A stretch of DNA of 49,611 bases from CAZCAC01 sp964496575 (lineage in GTDB: Bacteria; Planctomycetota; UBA1135; GCA-002686595), in contig CAZCAC010000062.1 of the NCBI GenBank assembly GCA_964496575.1, positions 1-49,611 on the forward strand, read 5' to 3'. Shown in pieces: positions 40,916 through 49,611 of the stretch. The translations under genes were made by a program, and so were the position numbers. Positions within the stretch are counted from its first letter, which is position 1. Each line of letters begins with the position of its first letter. The notes below the pieces were generated by a model, which saw only the letters and a program-made list of their open reading frames with translations, was not told the DNA's origin and made no database searches.

Positions 40916-42508
40916 ATGAGTGGGACCTATCTGAAGACGGGCAGTGAGCTCGACTCGCTCGTGCCCCGGATCCGGAGCTTCCTCGCCGCCGACGCGCTCG
41001 AGGTCAACATCGACGGGCAGGCGATCCGCGGCTATCGCTCCCCCGACGCTCGCTCGATCTGGATCCGCGACTACAGCGACATGCTGCGGGGGGTGCGCCA
41101 CTTCGACCCGGACGTGAAGAGCGTCGTCGACCACTTCGCGGCGACGCAGGCGGGGAACGGGCGGATCTTCGACTACTTCACCACGTTCCCCGAGAAACCG
41201 GGGGAGCGGGAGAACTGGACCAAGTACGTCCGTGTGCCGGTCGAGTCGGATGTCGAGTACCGCTTCGTCAAGGCGGCCTGGCTGGCGTTCCAGGCCTGCA
41301 GCGATCGTGAGTGGATCGAAGGGCTGCTGCCGACTATGGAAAGGGCGCTCGAGTACACCTTCACCCATCCCTGGCGCTGGGACCATGGGTTCGAGCTGGT
41401 GAAGCGCCCCTATACCATCGACACCTGGGACTTCGCCTACACCGCCGGCCGGCGCGAATGGCTGCAATTCCAGATCGATGACCACACCTTCTGGGGGGTG
41501 ATGCACGGCGATGTCAGCGGGACCTTCGAGGCGTGCTGGATCCTCGCTCGCCTGCACCGGCTCGCCGGACGGGCGGCGGAGGCGGAGCCCTGGGAAGCTC
41601 GAGCGCGGGCCCTGCGCGAGCGCCTCGACCAGTACGCCTGGAACGGCCGCTTCTACACGCACTTCGTCAAGCGCACCCCGGTGACGATCGAGGGGGTCGA
41701 CGAGGCCGAGCAGCTCAGCCTCAGCAACCCGATGAACATCAACCGCGGGATCACCTCGCACGAACAGGCGGACGCGATCCTGCGCGAGTACCGGGGGCGC
41801 GGCCGGCGCAGCGACGCTTTCGCCGAGTGGTTCTCGATCGACCCGCCCTTCCCCGCCGGGATCTTCGGCGACGAGAGGCTCGTCGCCGGCTCCTACTGCA
41901 ACGGCGGGATCATGCCACTGGTCGGCGGCGAGCTGGCCCGGGCGGCGTTCGAGCACGGCCACGAGAGCTACGGGGTGGAGATCCTCCGCCGCTACGCGGC
42001 GATGACCGCGGAGAGCGGAGCGACGTACCTCTGGTACAGTCCCGACGGGACTCCTTCGAGCCTGGAGACCAGCACCAGCCCCGAAGCGACTCCCACGGAC
42101 GGGTGGGGTTCGAGTGCGATGCTATATGCGTTGATCGAAGGGCTGGCAGGCGTCGTCGATCGGTTGGCCGGGTATGCACGCGTGACGATCGCGCCCCGCT
42201 GGGTCGCGGCGGGGATCGATGAGGCAAAGGTCGAGGTGGAGTACGCGGCCTCGGGATGTGGGATCGCTTATGCGTATCGTCGCCATCCGGGCTCGATCGC
42301 ACTGGAGATCATGTGCACGGGTGGCGAGGTCGATCTTCACGCCCTGTTGCCACCCGGGTGCGTCGCGAAGAAGTTGGTCGTCTCCGGTGAGGAGTGGCCT
42401 TGTGTCCAGAGGATGATCGGCGAAAGCCGCTACCTCGATGCGAGCTTCAGGGTAGAGGTTCGTGCGGACGTGGAGATCGTCCTTGCTGATGAGACGGGGA
42501 TACGATGA
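40916..42508 (+). CDS. Six-hairpin (alpha/alpha)6 glycoside hydrolase
   Basis: A 530-residue cytoplasmic enzyme, with no signal peptide. I place the start at 40916. An ATG at 40850 is only 5 bp from the divergent start and would leave no promoter. The (alpha/alpha)6 toroid is indicated by repeated paired helices and by RSIWIRDYSDMLRGV (likely catalytic acid Asp), RPYTIDTWDFAYTAGR, GSYCNGGIMPLVGGELA and TPTDGWGSSAMLYALIEG. A small beta-sandwich follows (about 430-530). This arrangement resembles families such as GH78/GH95-type glycosidases. The exact family and sugar are uncertain. It is the first gene of a five-gene operon: the next start overlaps its stop (ATGA, 42505-42508). Confidence 0.8.
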   Translation: MSGTYLKTGSELDSLVPRIRSFLAADALEVNIDGQAIRGYRSPDARSIWIRDYSDMLRGVRHFDPDVKSVVDHFAATQAGNGRIFDYFTTFPEKPGERENWTKYVRVPVESDVEYRFVKAAWLAFQACSDREWIEGLLPTMERALEYTFTHPWRWDHGFELVKRPYTIDTWDFAYTAGRREWLQFQIDDHTFWGVMHGDVSGTFEACWILARLHRLAGRAAEAEPWEARARALRERLDQYAWNGRFYTHFVKRTPVTIEGVDEAEQLSLSNPMNINRGITSHEQADAILREYRGRGRRSDAFAEWFSIDPPFPAGIFGDERLVAGSYCNGGIMPLVGGELARAAFEHGHESYGVEILRRYAAMTAESGATYLWYSPDGTPSSLETSTSPEATPTDGWGSSAMLYALIEGLAGVVDRLAGYARVTIAPRWVAAGIDEAKVEVEYAASGCGIAYAYRRHPGSIALEIMCTGGEVDLHALLPPGCVAKKLVVSGEEWPCVQRMIGESRYLDASFRVEVRADVEIVLADETGIR

Positions 42509-43332
42509 AAGAGCGGATCAGCATCGTCACCGACGAGATCTCCATGGACCTGCGTGAGTGCGAGGCCTTTCTCGAGAAGCACGACCTGCACGCGGTAGAG
42601 CTGCGCTGCGTTCGTGGCGAGCGGGTGCCGGCGATCGGCCGCGCCGACCGGAGTCGCCTGCGGTCCTGGACGATGAACGACGGACCCCGGATCACGGCGA
42701 TCAGCCCGGGGCTCTTCAAGTGCCACTTCGAGAACCAGCTCCGGACGTATCACTACCTGAACAACGTGCTCCCCGCGACGATCGATCTGGCCGTCGAGCT
42801 CGGCTGCCAGAGTCTGATCGCGTTCACCTTCGAGGGGGACGACGGCGGAGCGTTTCCCGAGGCGGTCCTCGAAGCGCTGAACAGTGCGGCGGAGAAGTGC
42901 GAGGAGGCGGACCTCTGGCTGCTCCTGGAGAACGAGCCCGGCTTCCACGCCTCGACGGGAGCGCGGACGATCGAGCTGATCGAGGCGGTGGGGCACGATC
43001 GGATCTGCGCCAACTGGGATCCCTGCAACTCGAACGAGTACTCGATCGACCAGCTCGGCGCCGCGATCGAGGCGATCATGCCGCGCATCGTCAACGTGCA
43101 CGTCAAGAACGGGATCCTCCCACCGGGCGAGCGCTTCGCCCGCTGCGGCCCGCTGCGCGATGGAGCGATCGACTGGCGCACGCACCTGCAGCAGCTGCAG
43201 GCGGCCCACTACGACGGCTACCTGTGTCTGGAGACGCACTTCCAGCCGACCCTCGAGGGTACGGAGCTGATCCTCGGCGAGCTGCGCGAGATGCTCGACG
43301 AGGTCGGCTACCGCTGGCCGGGGGTCGACTGA
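42505..43332 (+). CDS. Sugar phosphate isomerase/epimerase (xylose-isomerase-like TIM barrel)
   Basis: A 275-residue TIM-barrel protein. The N-terminus (MKERISIVTDEISMDLRECEAFLEK) is typical of inosose or keto-sugar isomerase/epimerase proteins. The metal-binding strands are visible: LLLENEPGFH (Glu), CANWDPCNSNEY (Asp), IVNVHVKNG (His) and LCLETHFQPT (Glu). It starts on the last codon overlap of the glycosidase gene and ends in TGATG, overlapping the next start, so translation is coupled. It probably isomerises or epimerises the sugar released by the neighbouring glycosidases, working with the dehydrogenase that follows. Substrate not determinable from sequence. Confidence 0.88.
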   Translation: MKERISIVTDEISMDLRECEAFLEKHDLHAVELRCVRGERVPAIGRADRSRLRSWTMNDGPRITAISPGLFKCHFENQLRTYHYLNNVLPATIDLAVELGCQSLIAFTFEGDDGGAFPEAVLEALNSAAEKCEEADLWLLLENEPGFHASTGARTIELIEAVGHDRICANWDPCNSNEYSIDQLGAAIEAIMPRIVNVHVKNGILPPGERFARCGPLRDGAIDWRTHLQQLQAAHYDGYLCLETHFQPTLEGTELILGELREMLDEVGYRWPGVD

Positions 43333-44369
43333 TGGTCCGCGAGCTGCGCGCCGCGCTGTGCGCCTGCGGCGGGATCAGCGACCTGACCCTGAAGGCCGCC
43401 GAGCGCTCGCCCGACTTCTCGGTGGTTGCGATCCAGGACCCGCGCCCTGAGGCGCGGGACGCGGTGGGAGAGCGGTACGGCATCTCGCGAAGGCACGAGC
43501 GCCTCGAGGAGCTGCTCGAGGAGGAGCTCGACTTCCTGATCGTCAACTCGCCCAACCACCTGCACCGCGAGCAGACGGTGGCGGGGCTGCGAACGAAACG
43601 TCCGGTCCTCGTGCAGAAACCGATCGCGCCGACCCTCGCCGACGCGCGCGCGATGCTCGAGGCGGCCGCCGCGGAGGGCGTGCCGCTGGGCGTGACCATG
43701 TTCGAGCACTCGAAGCCGCTGCACCACCAGCTGAAGCGGATGCTGGAGGCGGGCTGGTTCGGCGAGCCGACGCTGCTGCAGGCCCTGTCGGCGCACGACC
43801 TCTACTACCGCGACCCACCGGCGGAGAGCGACTGGCGCCGGGATCCCGCCAGGGTCGGCGGAGGCGCGTTCATCCAGCTCGCGCTGCACCAGATCGACCT
43901 GGCGCGCTGGCTGCTCGGGCGCGAGGTCACCGAGGTCAGCATGCTCGGCGCGCGGGGCCACACCGTCTTCGAGGACGAGAGCGACGTCGCCTCGGTGCTC
44001 TTCGACGGAGGCGTCGCCGCGCACTTCGCCGCCGGGTACGCGGCCTCGCACTCGAGCTTCACGATCGCCGGGACGCACGGCACGATCAGCGTCCTGGCCG
44101 AGCACCTCCTGGTGCGGGGCGAGTACTCCTTCACCGGCGAGGTCTTCACCTACGACGACCCCGGGACCGAGCGCGTCTTCTCGCTCGCCGAGCTGGAGGC
44201 CGAGAGCACCGCCCTCGCCGACCAGCTCGAGATCCACGGACGCTTCGCCCGCTGGATTCGTGACGGCGGCCAGTTCCCCTGCACCGCCGAGTCGGCGATC
44301 CGCGACCTCGAGGTCGTCGACGCCGCCTACCGTTCCCGCGCCGAAGGGCGCACCGTCACCCTGCGCTGA
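43332..44369 (+). CDS. Gfo/Idh/MocA-family oxidoreductase
   Basis: A 345-residue NAD(P)-dependent sugar or inositol dehydrogenase-like protein. The Rossmann half starts with ALCACGGISDLTLKAAERSPDF and VVAIQDPRPEARDA. LIVNSPNHLHREQTVAGL and VQKPIAPTLADAR supply the family's cofactor/active-site loop. The usual E-K-P is Q-K-P here, with the active-site Lys kept. The C-terminal half contains GGGAFIQLALHQIDLARWLLG, with the expected His. The first glycine motif is also altered (CGGISD instead of GxGxxG), so cofactor binding may differ. The ATG at 43332 overlaps the previous stop. It likely oxidises or reduces the sugar handled by the neighbouring isomerase. Confidence 0.88.
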   Translation: MVRELRAALCACGGISDLTLKAAERSPDFSVVAIQDPRPEARDAVGERYGISRRHERLEELLEEELDFLIVNSPNHLHREQTVAGLRTKRPVLVQKPIAPTLADARAMLEAAAAEGVPLGVTMFEHSKPLHHQLKRMLEAGWFGEPTLLQALSAHDLYYRDPPAESDWRRDPARVGGGAFIQLALHQIDLARWLLGREVTEVSMLGARGHTVFEDESDVASVLFDGGVAAHFAAGYAASHSSFTIAGTHGTISVLAEHLLVRGEYSFTGEVFTYDDPGTERVFSLAELEAESTALADQLEIHGRFARWIRDGGQFPCTAESAIRDLEVVDAAYRSRAEGRTVTLR

Positions 44370-44380
44370 GGATTTCGCCG

Positions 44381-47188
44381 ATGCTCCTCCGATGGTCGCT
44401 GCTCCTCTGTCTCCTCGCCGCCTCCTGCTCCAGCACGCCGCCGGTGGAGCGACAGGACGAGCTGCTGGTCACGATCAACTTCTACCGCAGCCACAACATC
44501 GGCTCGAAGTCTCAGCCGACCGGCGTGCTGCGTCTCGCCGATGATCGCGGTGGCTTCGAGCCGCTCGCCTGGGAGGAGCTGATCACCAACTCGGTCTCGA
44601 TCGACGAGAGCGGGCGCTGGATCTACCTCGCGTGCGGCAACGGCGTGATGGTCAGCCGCGACGGGGGCCAGAGCTGGTTCCTGACCGGCGGCATCGAGAT
44701 GGCCGAGGTGCGGCGGATCTGCATCGATCGGGAGAATCCCCGGCGCGCCTGGGCGGCGGGGGCGTACGGGCTCTTCCACTGCGAGGACATCCTCGCTCCC
44801 GATCCCTGGCGGCGGCTGGTGTACGATCACCTGTTTCGCTTCTGCAGCGACGTGCGCCAGGATCGAGAAGACCCCGGAAAGCTGTGCGTCGCCAGCGAGC
44901 GGGGGATCGTGCTGCTGAATGGCGTTCGGGCGCGGAAGCGAGGCGAGGAGGTCCGTACCCGGCGCGTCCTGCAGGACGAGAGCGACATGCACCGCTGGTG
45001 GGCGACCAGCGACGGCCTCGGCCTGCGCGAGTCGCACGACGGCGGCGAGAGCTGGAGCACGCTGGCGGGCTCGCCGGAGATCTGCTTCAGCGTGGCAAAG
45101 CCCCCGGGGGAGAGCGAGACGCTCCTCGTCGGCGCGATCGACGGATTCTGGCGCAGCGACGATCTCGGCGGCACGTGGGAGCACCGGAGCCGCGGCCTGC
45201 CCGAGGGGTTCTTCGTCCTGGCGATCGACGTCGACCCCGCGAATGGCGAGCACCTGGTCGTCGCCGGGAGCGACGGGGTCTTCGAGAGCTTCGACAGCGG
45301 CGGTGAGTGGACGCGCCTCGGCCTCGAGGCCGCGCTCACCCCCGAGGCGCGCTTCCTCAGCCGGGCGATCGTGCCGGAGCTCGGGCCGCCGGAGGGGGTG
45401 GAGCCGCCGCGGATCCCGCGCGGAGCGCCGCTCGAGGAGTCCCGGAAGGTCGACCCGGCGTTCCTCGAGCGCCGGCGCGAGCTGCTCGATCACTTCATCG
45501 CGAAGCTGCCCGGCGCCGACGCGGAGATGATCGGGATCTTCCCGGCGATCCTGGAGGCCCGCGAGGAGGTGCCCGACCCGCGCCTGGAGGAGTGGCTGCT
45601 CACCTCCTTCGAGCGGCCGGCGCACTCGATGTTCTTCTCGCTGCCGGCGATCGGGCTCTACCTGCACGCGCGCGAGCGGCTGCCGGCGGCGGCGAGGTCT
45701 CGGCTGGAGGAGCTCCTCACGACCTACTCGTACTACCGTGGCGACACCGAGAACCACTGGGTGATGCACTACACCGCGATGCTGCTCTCGGCGCAGACCT
45801 GGCCGGAGCTCCCCGCGGAGGAGTGGTACATGGGCCGGAGCAGCGCGAGCCTCTACGCCGAGGCGCGCGAGTGGCTCGTCCACTGGGCGCGGCTCACCTC
45901 GAAGCGGGGGCAGGGCGAGTACGACTCCCCGCACTACATGTTCATGTTCATCACGCCGATGCTCTTCCTCTACGACTTCGCCGAGGAGCCGGCGATGAAG
46001 CAGCTGGCGGGGATGATGCTCGACCTCCTCCTGGTGGACTACCTCGCGGAGTCCCTGCAGGGCGCCTATTGCGGCGGGCACAGCCGCGCGCCGTCAGGCG
46101 TCGCCGTCGAGACGACGAACAACCGCGCGGCCGCCTACCACTGGCTCTACGCGGGTGGGATCGAGATGCCGGAGAAGATCCACGGCTGGCTGATCGCCGC
46201 CGCGCTGTCCAGCTACGTCCCGCCGCGAGAGTTCGCGGGGATCGCCAACGATCGCGACGAGACCTTCGGGCACGGCGAGCAGAAGCGGGTCCGGAACGTG
46301 ATCCGCTTCGGCGAGGAGCTCAACCCGCCGGTCTACAAGATGAACTTCATGACCCCCGGCTACTGCCTCGGGAGCACGCAAGGAGGCATCCTGCAGCCGA
46401 TCCAGCAGCACACCTGGGACGTCACCTGGCTGGGTGGCGCGCCGAACTCGACGCTCTTCACCGTGCATCCCTCGTACGCGGGGTCGGAGCTCGGGCTTTT
46501 CTTCCCCGAGGAGATGCACCTCCTGGCGGCCAGCGTGGCCAGCCAGAAGAGCACGTACACCTCGCCCGACAAGTGGATCTCCGCCTCGCCGTGGGAGCGG
46601 GTGTGGCAGGTCGAGAACACGCTGCTGGCGCTGTACCAGGTTCCACCGGAGTGGAGCTTCCCCCACGTCGATCTTCACTGGCCGAAATGCCTGCAGCGGG
46701 AGGAGCGAGGCGGTTGGTGGTTCGGCCGCGACGGGGACTTCTTCGTCGCCGTGCGACCGACCGAGGAGGGGAGCTGGATCGAGGAGGAGTCGAACTGGCG
46801 CTGGCGCTTCGACGGGGCGCGCCTCGGATTCACCGTGATCACCGCGCCGTGGAGCGAGGTGGGCAGCGGGGAGGAGCGTTACGCGGCATTCCAGGAGGAG
46901 GTGCTCGCCTGTGAGCCGGCGATGCTCCGTGGAGAGGGAGACGAGCTGACCCTCGAGTTCCGCAATCCGGGCAACCACTTTCTCGAGTGCGTCTTCGGCG
47001 AGACGCTGGGACGCTTCAATCACCACCACCCGATGTTCGCCCACGAGTGGCTCTTCAAGGGGCCCTTCGTGAAGGCCAAGCGTCCCGGTGTCGTGCCGGC
47101 GGGAGGCAGGATCCGCCTGAGCGACGGGCTGACGTGGCGCCTGCTCGACTTCGAGAAGTTCCAGATCGAGACGGGGGTCGAGGAGTGA
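44381..47188 (+). CDS. Exported two-domain protein: BNR-type propeller fused to alpha/alpha-toroid lyase-like domain
   Basis: A 935-residue protein. The signal MLLRWSLLLCLLAASCSS has a Cys at about residue 16 in a lipobox-like context (LLAASC), so it may be a lipoprotein. Residues about 25-330 contain Asp-box/BNR repeats (SRDGGQSW, SHDGGESW, SDDLGGTWEH, SFDSGGEWT) of a sialidase- or sortilin-type beta-propeller. Residues about 360-935 are helical, with SYYRGDTENHWVMHYTAML, GEYDSPHYMFM and a beta-rich end (TWDVTWLGGAPNSTLF, ERVWQVENTLLALYQ), like polysaccharide-lyase or heparinase-type toroid-plus-sandwich enzymes. This is only a fold-level assignment. It sits 11 bp after the dehydrogenase gene and overlaps the next gene by 4 bp (GTGA). 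It could bind and cleave an acidic polysaccharide outside the cell (inference). Confidence 0.75.
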   Translation: MLLRWSLLLCLLAASCSSTPPVERQDELLVTINFYRSHNIGSKSQPTGVLRLADDRGGFEPLAWEELITNSVSIDESGRWIYLACGNGVMVSRDGGQSWFLTGGIEMAEVRRICIDRENPRRAWAAGAYGLFHCEDILAPDPWRRLVYDHLFRFCSDVRQDREDPGKLCVASERGIVLLNGVRARKRGEEVRTRRVLQDESDMHRWWATSDGLGLRESHDGGESWSTLAGSPEICFSVAKPPGESETLLVGAIDGFWRSDDLGGTWEHRSRGLPEGFFVLAIDVDPANGEHLVVAGSDGVFESFDSGGEWTRLGLEAALTPEARFLSRAIVPELGPPEGVEPPRIPRGAPLEESRKVDPAFLERRRELLDHFIAKLPGADAEMIGIFPAILEAREEVPDPRLEEWLLTSFERPAHSMFFSLPAIGLYLHARERLPAAARSRLEELLTTYSYYRGDTENHWVMHYTAMLLSAQTWPELPAEEWYMGRSSASLYAEAREWLVHWARLTSKRGQGEYDSPHYMFMFITPMLFLYDFAEEPAMKQLAGMMLDLLLVDYLAESLQGAYCGGHSRAPSGVAVETTNNRAAAYHWLYAGGIEMPEKIHGWLIAAALSSYVPPREFAGIANDRDETFGHGEQKRVRNVIRFGEELNPPVYKMNFMTPGYCLGSTQGGILQPIQQHTWDVTWLGGAPNSTLFTVHPSYAGSELGLFFPEEMHLLAASVASQKSTYTSPDKWISASPWERVWQVENTLLALYQVPPEWSFPHVDLHWPKCLQREERGGWWFGRDGDFFVAVRPTEEGSWIEEESNWRWRFDGARLGFTVITAPWSEVGSGEERYAAFQEEVLACEPAMLRGEGDELTLEFRNPGNHFLECVFGETLGRFNHHHPMFAHEWLFKGPFVKAKRPGVVPAGGRIRLSDGLTWRLLDFEKFQIETGVEE

Positions 47189-49509
47189 GGGGCGCCCCGC
47201 CGACGCTGAAGGAGTACCTGGGTGAGCTGCGCCGGATTCACCTGCCCCGCGGGGTGCCGGAGGTCGGCGAGACGATCGCCGCGGAGCTGAAGAACGGCCT
47301 GGCGCCGCGCTGCGACCTTCGCCGGGGCGGAGGGATTCCGCTGAGCGCGGGCGCGCTGGTGATCTCGGTGGGTGAGCTGCCGCCCGCGCTGCGCGACTCT
47401 CGCCGCCGGCAGCCCGCGCGGTGGGTGGGGCTGCACGCCCCGGACGATGGACCGGCCACGCTTTGCGCCTCCGAGGCGAAGTACCTCTACGCGTTCCACC
47501 GCTGGCTCGTCGACCGCGACCGGCCGCTGGCGCGGTGTCGCAAGCTGCTCCTCGAGCCCGCGTTCGCGAGCCACCGCCCGATCTGGGACCTCTACTTCAA
47601 CCAGGCGGCGCGCAGCATCCGCGGGCTCGATCGCGAGGACTACGCGATGGCGATGGCGCGCTTCGGCTTCACGCACCTCGAGGTCAACGGCCTGTCGACC
47701 CCGGAGGGGCTCGAGGAGGGCGTGCCGGGTGAAGTGTACACGCGCTTCTACACCTACCTGCCCGCGCTCGATCAGTTCGTCGACTCCTTCCTCAACCGGG
47801 GGATCTACCCGAAGCGTTACCTGGAGGCGAACCTAGCGCGGCTGAAGGGTGACTGCGCGCTGGCGCGACGCTACGGGCTCACGCCGACGATCACGTGCTT
47901 CGAGCCGCGCTCGGTTCCCGACCGTCTGCTGGAGAAGTACCCGGAGCTGCGGGGTGCCCGCGTCGACCACCCCTTCCGTAGCTTCAAGCCGCGCTTCAAC
48001 CTCGCGGTCTCGCACCCGGTGGTGCGGCGGCACTACCGGGAGCTGATGCAGAACCTCATGCGGGAGGCTCCCGAGCTCGGTCACCTCTCGGTGTGGAGCA
48101 ACGACAGCGGCGCGGGGTTCGAGTACACGCGCTCCCTGTACGTCGGCGCCAACGGCAGCGCGTACTTGGTGCGCGAGTGGTCCGACCCCGATGTCTTCAC
48201 GCGGGGCGCGGCGAAGAACGTCACCGACTTCTTGCGCTTGCTCCAGGAGAGCGCCGCCGAGATCAACCCTGCGTTCCGGGTGGCGACTCGTCTCGAGCCG
48301 TTCGTTCCCGAACGGGAGCGGGTGCTGGAGGAGATGGGAAGCGGCCTCGATGTCGAGGTGGCCAGCCTCTCCGACCGCGGCTGGGAGTCGCCGTACGGTC
48401 ACCCCGTCTACGAGGACTGCACGATCGCGCCGTTCACGCTGTTCGGCAACCGCTTCGACCCCGAGGAGAAGCGGGAGATCCGGGCCCTCGCGAAGCGCGA
48501 CTGCCGGACGCACGTGATGTACGGGCACGGCCCGGTGAACAACTTCGAGCCGCTGCTGGGGATCCCGGCTCCGTTCCTGACCTTCGAGAAGCTCGAGGCG
48601 CTGCGGACCGGCGGTGCCGAGTACCTCGCCCACTTCGGCGGCGTGGCGCCCCCTTCGGCGGTGCGCTGGAACGTCAACGAGGAGGTCCATCGACGCTTCC
48701 TCTTCGAGAAGAAGCCGGAGGTCGAGGCGATCGTGGAGGAGCTGGCCCACGACTGGGTCGGCCGCGCCTTCGCGAAACGCCTGGTGGCCGCCTGGCGCCA
48801 CACGGACCGGGCGATCCGGAGCTTCCACCCGAATCCCCTCTACTTCTCCTGGAACGTCTGGTACCGCATCCTGACTCGCCCGCTGGTCCCCGACATCGAA
48901 GCGATCCCCGAGGAGGTACGCCGTTACTACGAGAGCCAGGTCCTGGCCACGCACCACAACCCGACTCGCTTCGACCTGCGCCGCGACGTGCTCTTCGACA
49001 TCATGCCGCCAGAGGTCGCCGCTCGCGCCGTGCAGCGCAACGACCGGAAGGCGCTCCCGTCGCTGGAGCGAGCGATTCGCACCGTCGAGATGGCCCTAGA
49101 ACGCGTCGAGGGCGAGGCCCGTGAGCTCTTCGAGGACCTGCACGACCGCCTGCGCGCGCTGCGCTGCTGGATGGTCACCAACCGCAACGTCGAGCTGTGG
49201 ATCGCCGAGGTGCACGGCTATCAGGACACGACCGACCGCAAGCGGCGCGCGGCGCACCGGAAACGCCTGCGCGGAATGGTCGAGTTGGAGATCGCGAACA
49301 CGCGAAACCTGCTGGATCTCTGGAACAGCAGCTCGACGGTCTTCATGGCGATCGCGGAGAAGGACGAGACGACCTTCATCCACGGTCCCGACTTCGGGGA
49401 GCACCTCGAGAAGAAGATCGCCCTGATGGAGGAGTACGGCGATCTGCCGCCACGGATCGATCCTGACGTGATGTGGCGGGTGGCGCGGCTGGAGCCAGGG
49501 GGAGGGTAG
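47185..49509 (+). CDS. Putative glycoside hydrolase-like protein of unknown family
   Basis: A 774-residue cytoplasmic protein read from a GTG at 47185 (GTGA overlap with the previous stop, AGGA just upstream). I do not recognise a named family with confidence. Residues about 100-420 look like a TIM barrel of the retaining-glycosidase kind: FGFTHLEVNGLSTPEG, ARRYGLTPTITCFEPR, NLAVSHPVVRRHYRELM, SVWSNDSGAGFEYT and FEPRSVPDRLLEKYPELRG. The C-terminal part (about 560-760) is mainly helical (RAIRTVEMALERVEGEARELFEDLHDRLRAL). Resemblance to GH20/GH67-like alpha-glucuronidase or hexosaminidase layouts is weak. As last gene of the operon it presumably acts on the product of the lyase-like protein or glycosidase. 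Confidence 0.7.
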   Translation: MRGAPPTLKEYLGELRRIHLPRGVPEVGETIAAELKNGLAPRCDLRRGGGIPLSAGALVISVGELPPALRDSRRRQPARWVGLHAPDDGPATLCASEAKYLYAFHRWLVDRDRPLARCRKLLLEPAFASHRPIWDLYFNQAARSIRGLDREDYAMAMARFGFTHLEVNGLSTPEGLEEGVPGEVYTRFYTYLPALDQFVDSFLNRGIYPKRYLEANLARLKGDCALARRYGLTPTITCFEPRSVPDRLLEKYPELRGARVDHPFRSFKPRFNLAVSHPVVRRHYRELMQNLMREAPELGHLSVWSNDSGAGFEYTRSLYVGANGSAYLVREWSDPDVFTRGAAKNVTDFLRLLQESAAEINPAFRVATRLEPFVPERERVLEEMGSGLDVEVASLSDRGWESPYGHPVYEDCTIAPFTLFGNRFDPEEKREIRALAKRDCRTHVMYGHGPVNNFEPLLGIPAPFLTFEKLEALRTGGAEYLAHFGGVAPPSAVRWNVNEEVHRRFLFEKKPEVEAIVEELAHDWVGRAFAKRLVAAWRHTDRAIRSFHPNPLYFSWNVWYRILTRPLVPDIEAIPEEVRRYYESQVLATHHNPTRFDLRRDVLFDIMPPEVAARAVQRNDRKALPSLERAIRTVEMALERVEGEARELFEDLHDRLRALRCWMVTNRNVELWIAEVHGYQDTTDRKRRAAHRKRLRGMVELEIANTRNLLDLWNSSSTVFMAIAEKDETTFIHGPDFGEHLEKKIALMEEYGDLPPRIDPDVMWRVARLEPGGG

Positions 49510-49611
49510 TGGGGTGTCGCTTTGGGGACACAGAGGAAGACAGAGAGCACGGTGGATTCACACGGAGATCACAGAGACGCGGAGCGACACAGAGGGAACA
49601 GAGGACACGGT
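49510..49611. repeat. CACAGAG-rich low-complexity tract at the window end
   Basis: 102 bp after the last gene contain repeated ACACAGAGG, CACAGAG and GACACAGAGG units, related to the arms of the hairpin at 1-383. No coding potential. Its right edge is cut by the window. Confidence 0.6.

Noticed and set aside
1..49611. CRISPR arrays, insertion sequences, integrase/attachment sites, rRNA or tRNA genes
   Set aside because: No regularly spaced repeats, transposase or integrase domains or RNA-gene hallmarks were seen on either strand.

Overview
The window is a GC-rich (roughly 65-70% by eye) chromosomal segment from a Gram-negative bacterium. It has a Tat-exported epimerase, lipoprotein-like cytochromes, an outer-membrane beta-barrel and many c-type cytochromes. 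Two FG-GAP proteins end in a Cys-rich tail (CGN...GCANSTG...WYRDP.GPCG) of a kind I associate with Planctomycetota and related environmental lineages. That placement is an inference. I see no rRNA, tRNA, CRISPR array, transposase or phage gene.

Layout. 1-383: low-complexity DNA forming a large imperfect hairpin. 384-7516: exported FG-GAP proteins, a Tat-exported SDR epimerase and an AlkD-like repair protein. 7630-24244: a multiheme-cytochrome and electron-transfer region with its own signalling genes. 24479-30897: acetate kinase with an extra C-terminal domain, a Cys-rich small protein, a long HEAT-repeat protein, a TIM-barrel isomerase-like protein, a conserved membrane protein and a haem-oxygenase-fold protein. 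31052-49509: carbohydrate catabolism. This last part has a GH38 mannosidase next to a hydrolase, a two-component hybrid kinase, a sodium-solute symporter with a URO-D-like protein, and a divergent tightly overlapping five-gene operon (six-hairpin glycosidase, sugar isomerase, Gfo/Idh/MocA dehydrogenase, propeller plus lyase-like lipoprotein, glycosidase-like protein). The window ends in another CACAGAG-rich tract.

The most striking content is the electron-transfer locus. One 1,564-residue protein joins a NapC/NirT-type membrane cytochrome (10 haem motifs), a 19-motif periplasmic domain and a C-terminal di-haem cytochrome b561-like quinone-reacting domain. It lies behind a tetrahaem c554-like gene. 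A separate operon encodes an outer-membrane beta-barrel and a 13-haem cytochrome, the architecture of a porin-cytochrome conduit. An 8-haem lipoprotein-like cytochrome has its own promoter. These four cytochromes carry 54 c-type haem motifs. The model is that quinol electrons pass from the inner-membrane fusion through periplasmic haems to the barrel conduit and outward (or the reverse).

Regulation can be read from the sequence. A sigma-54-dependent NtrC-type regulator, a histidine kinase with a periplasmic CxxCH haem motif and a stand-alone Cache sensor sit beside the cytochromes. I find four sigma-54 (-24/-12) promoter matches, in front of the 8-haem gene, the barrel operon, the c554/fusion operon and the regulator itself. 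A tandem operator-like motif, TATTCCCC-N11-TATTCCCC, occurs upstream of the barrel operon and between the c554 operon and the regulator. A weaker version precedes acetate kinase. A 130-bp two-hairpin repeat occurs three times, only around this locus. Together this looks like a self-contained, redox-sensed, sigma-54-controlled electron-transfer island.
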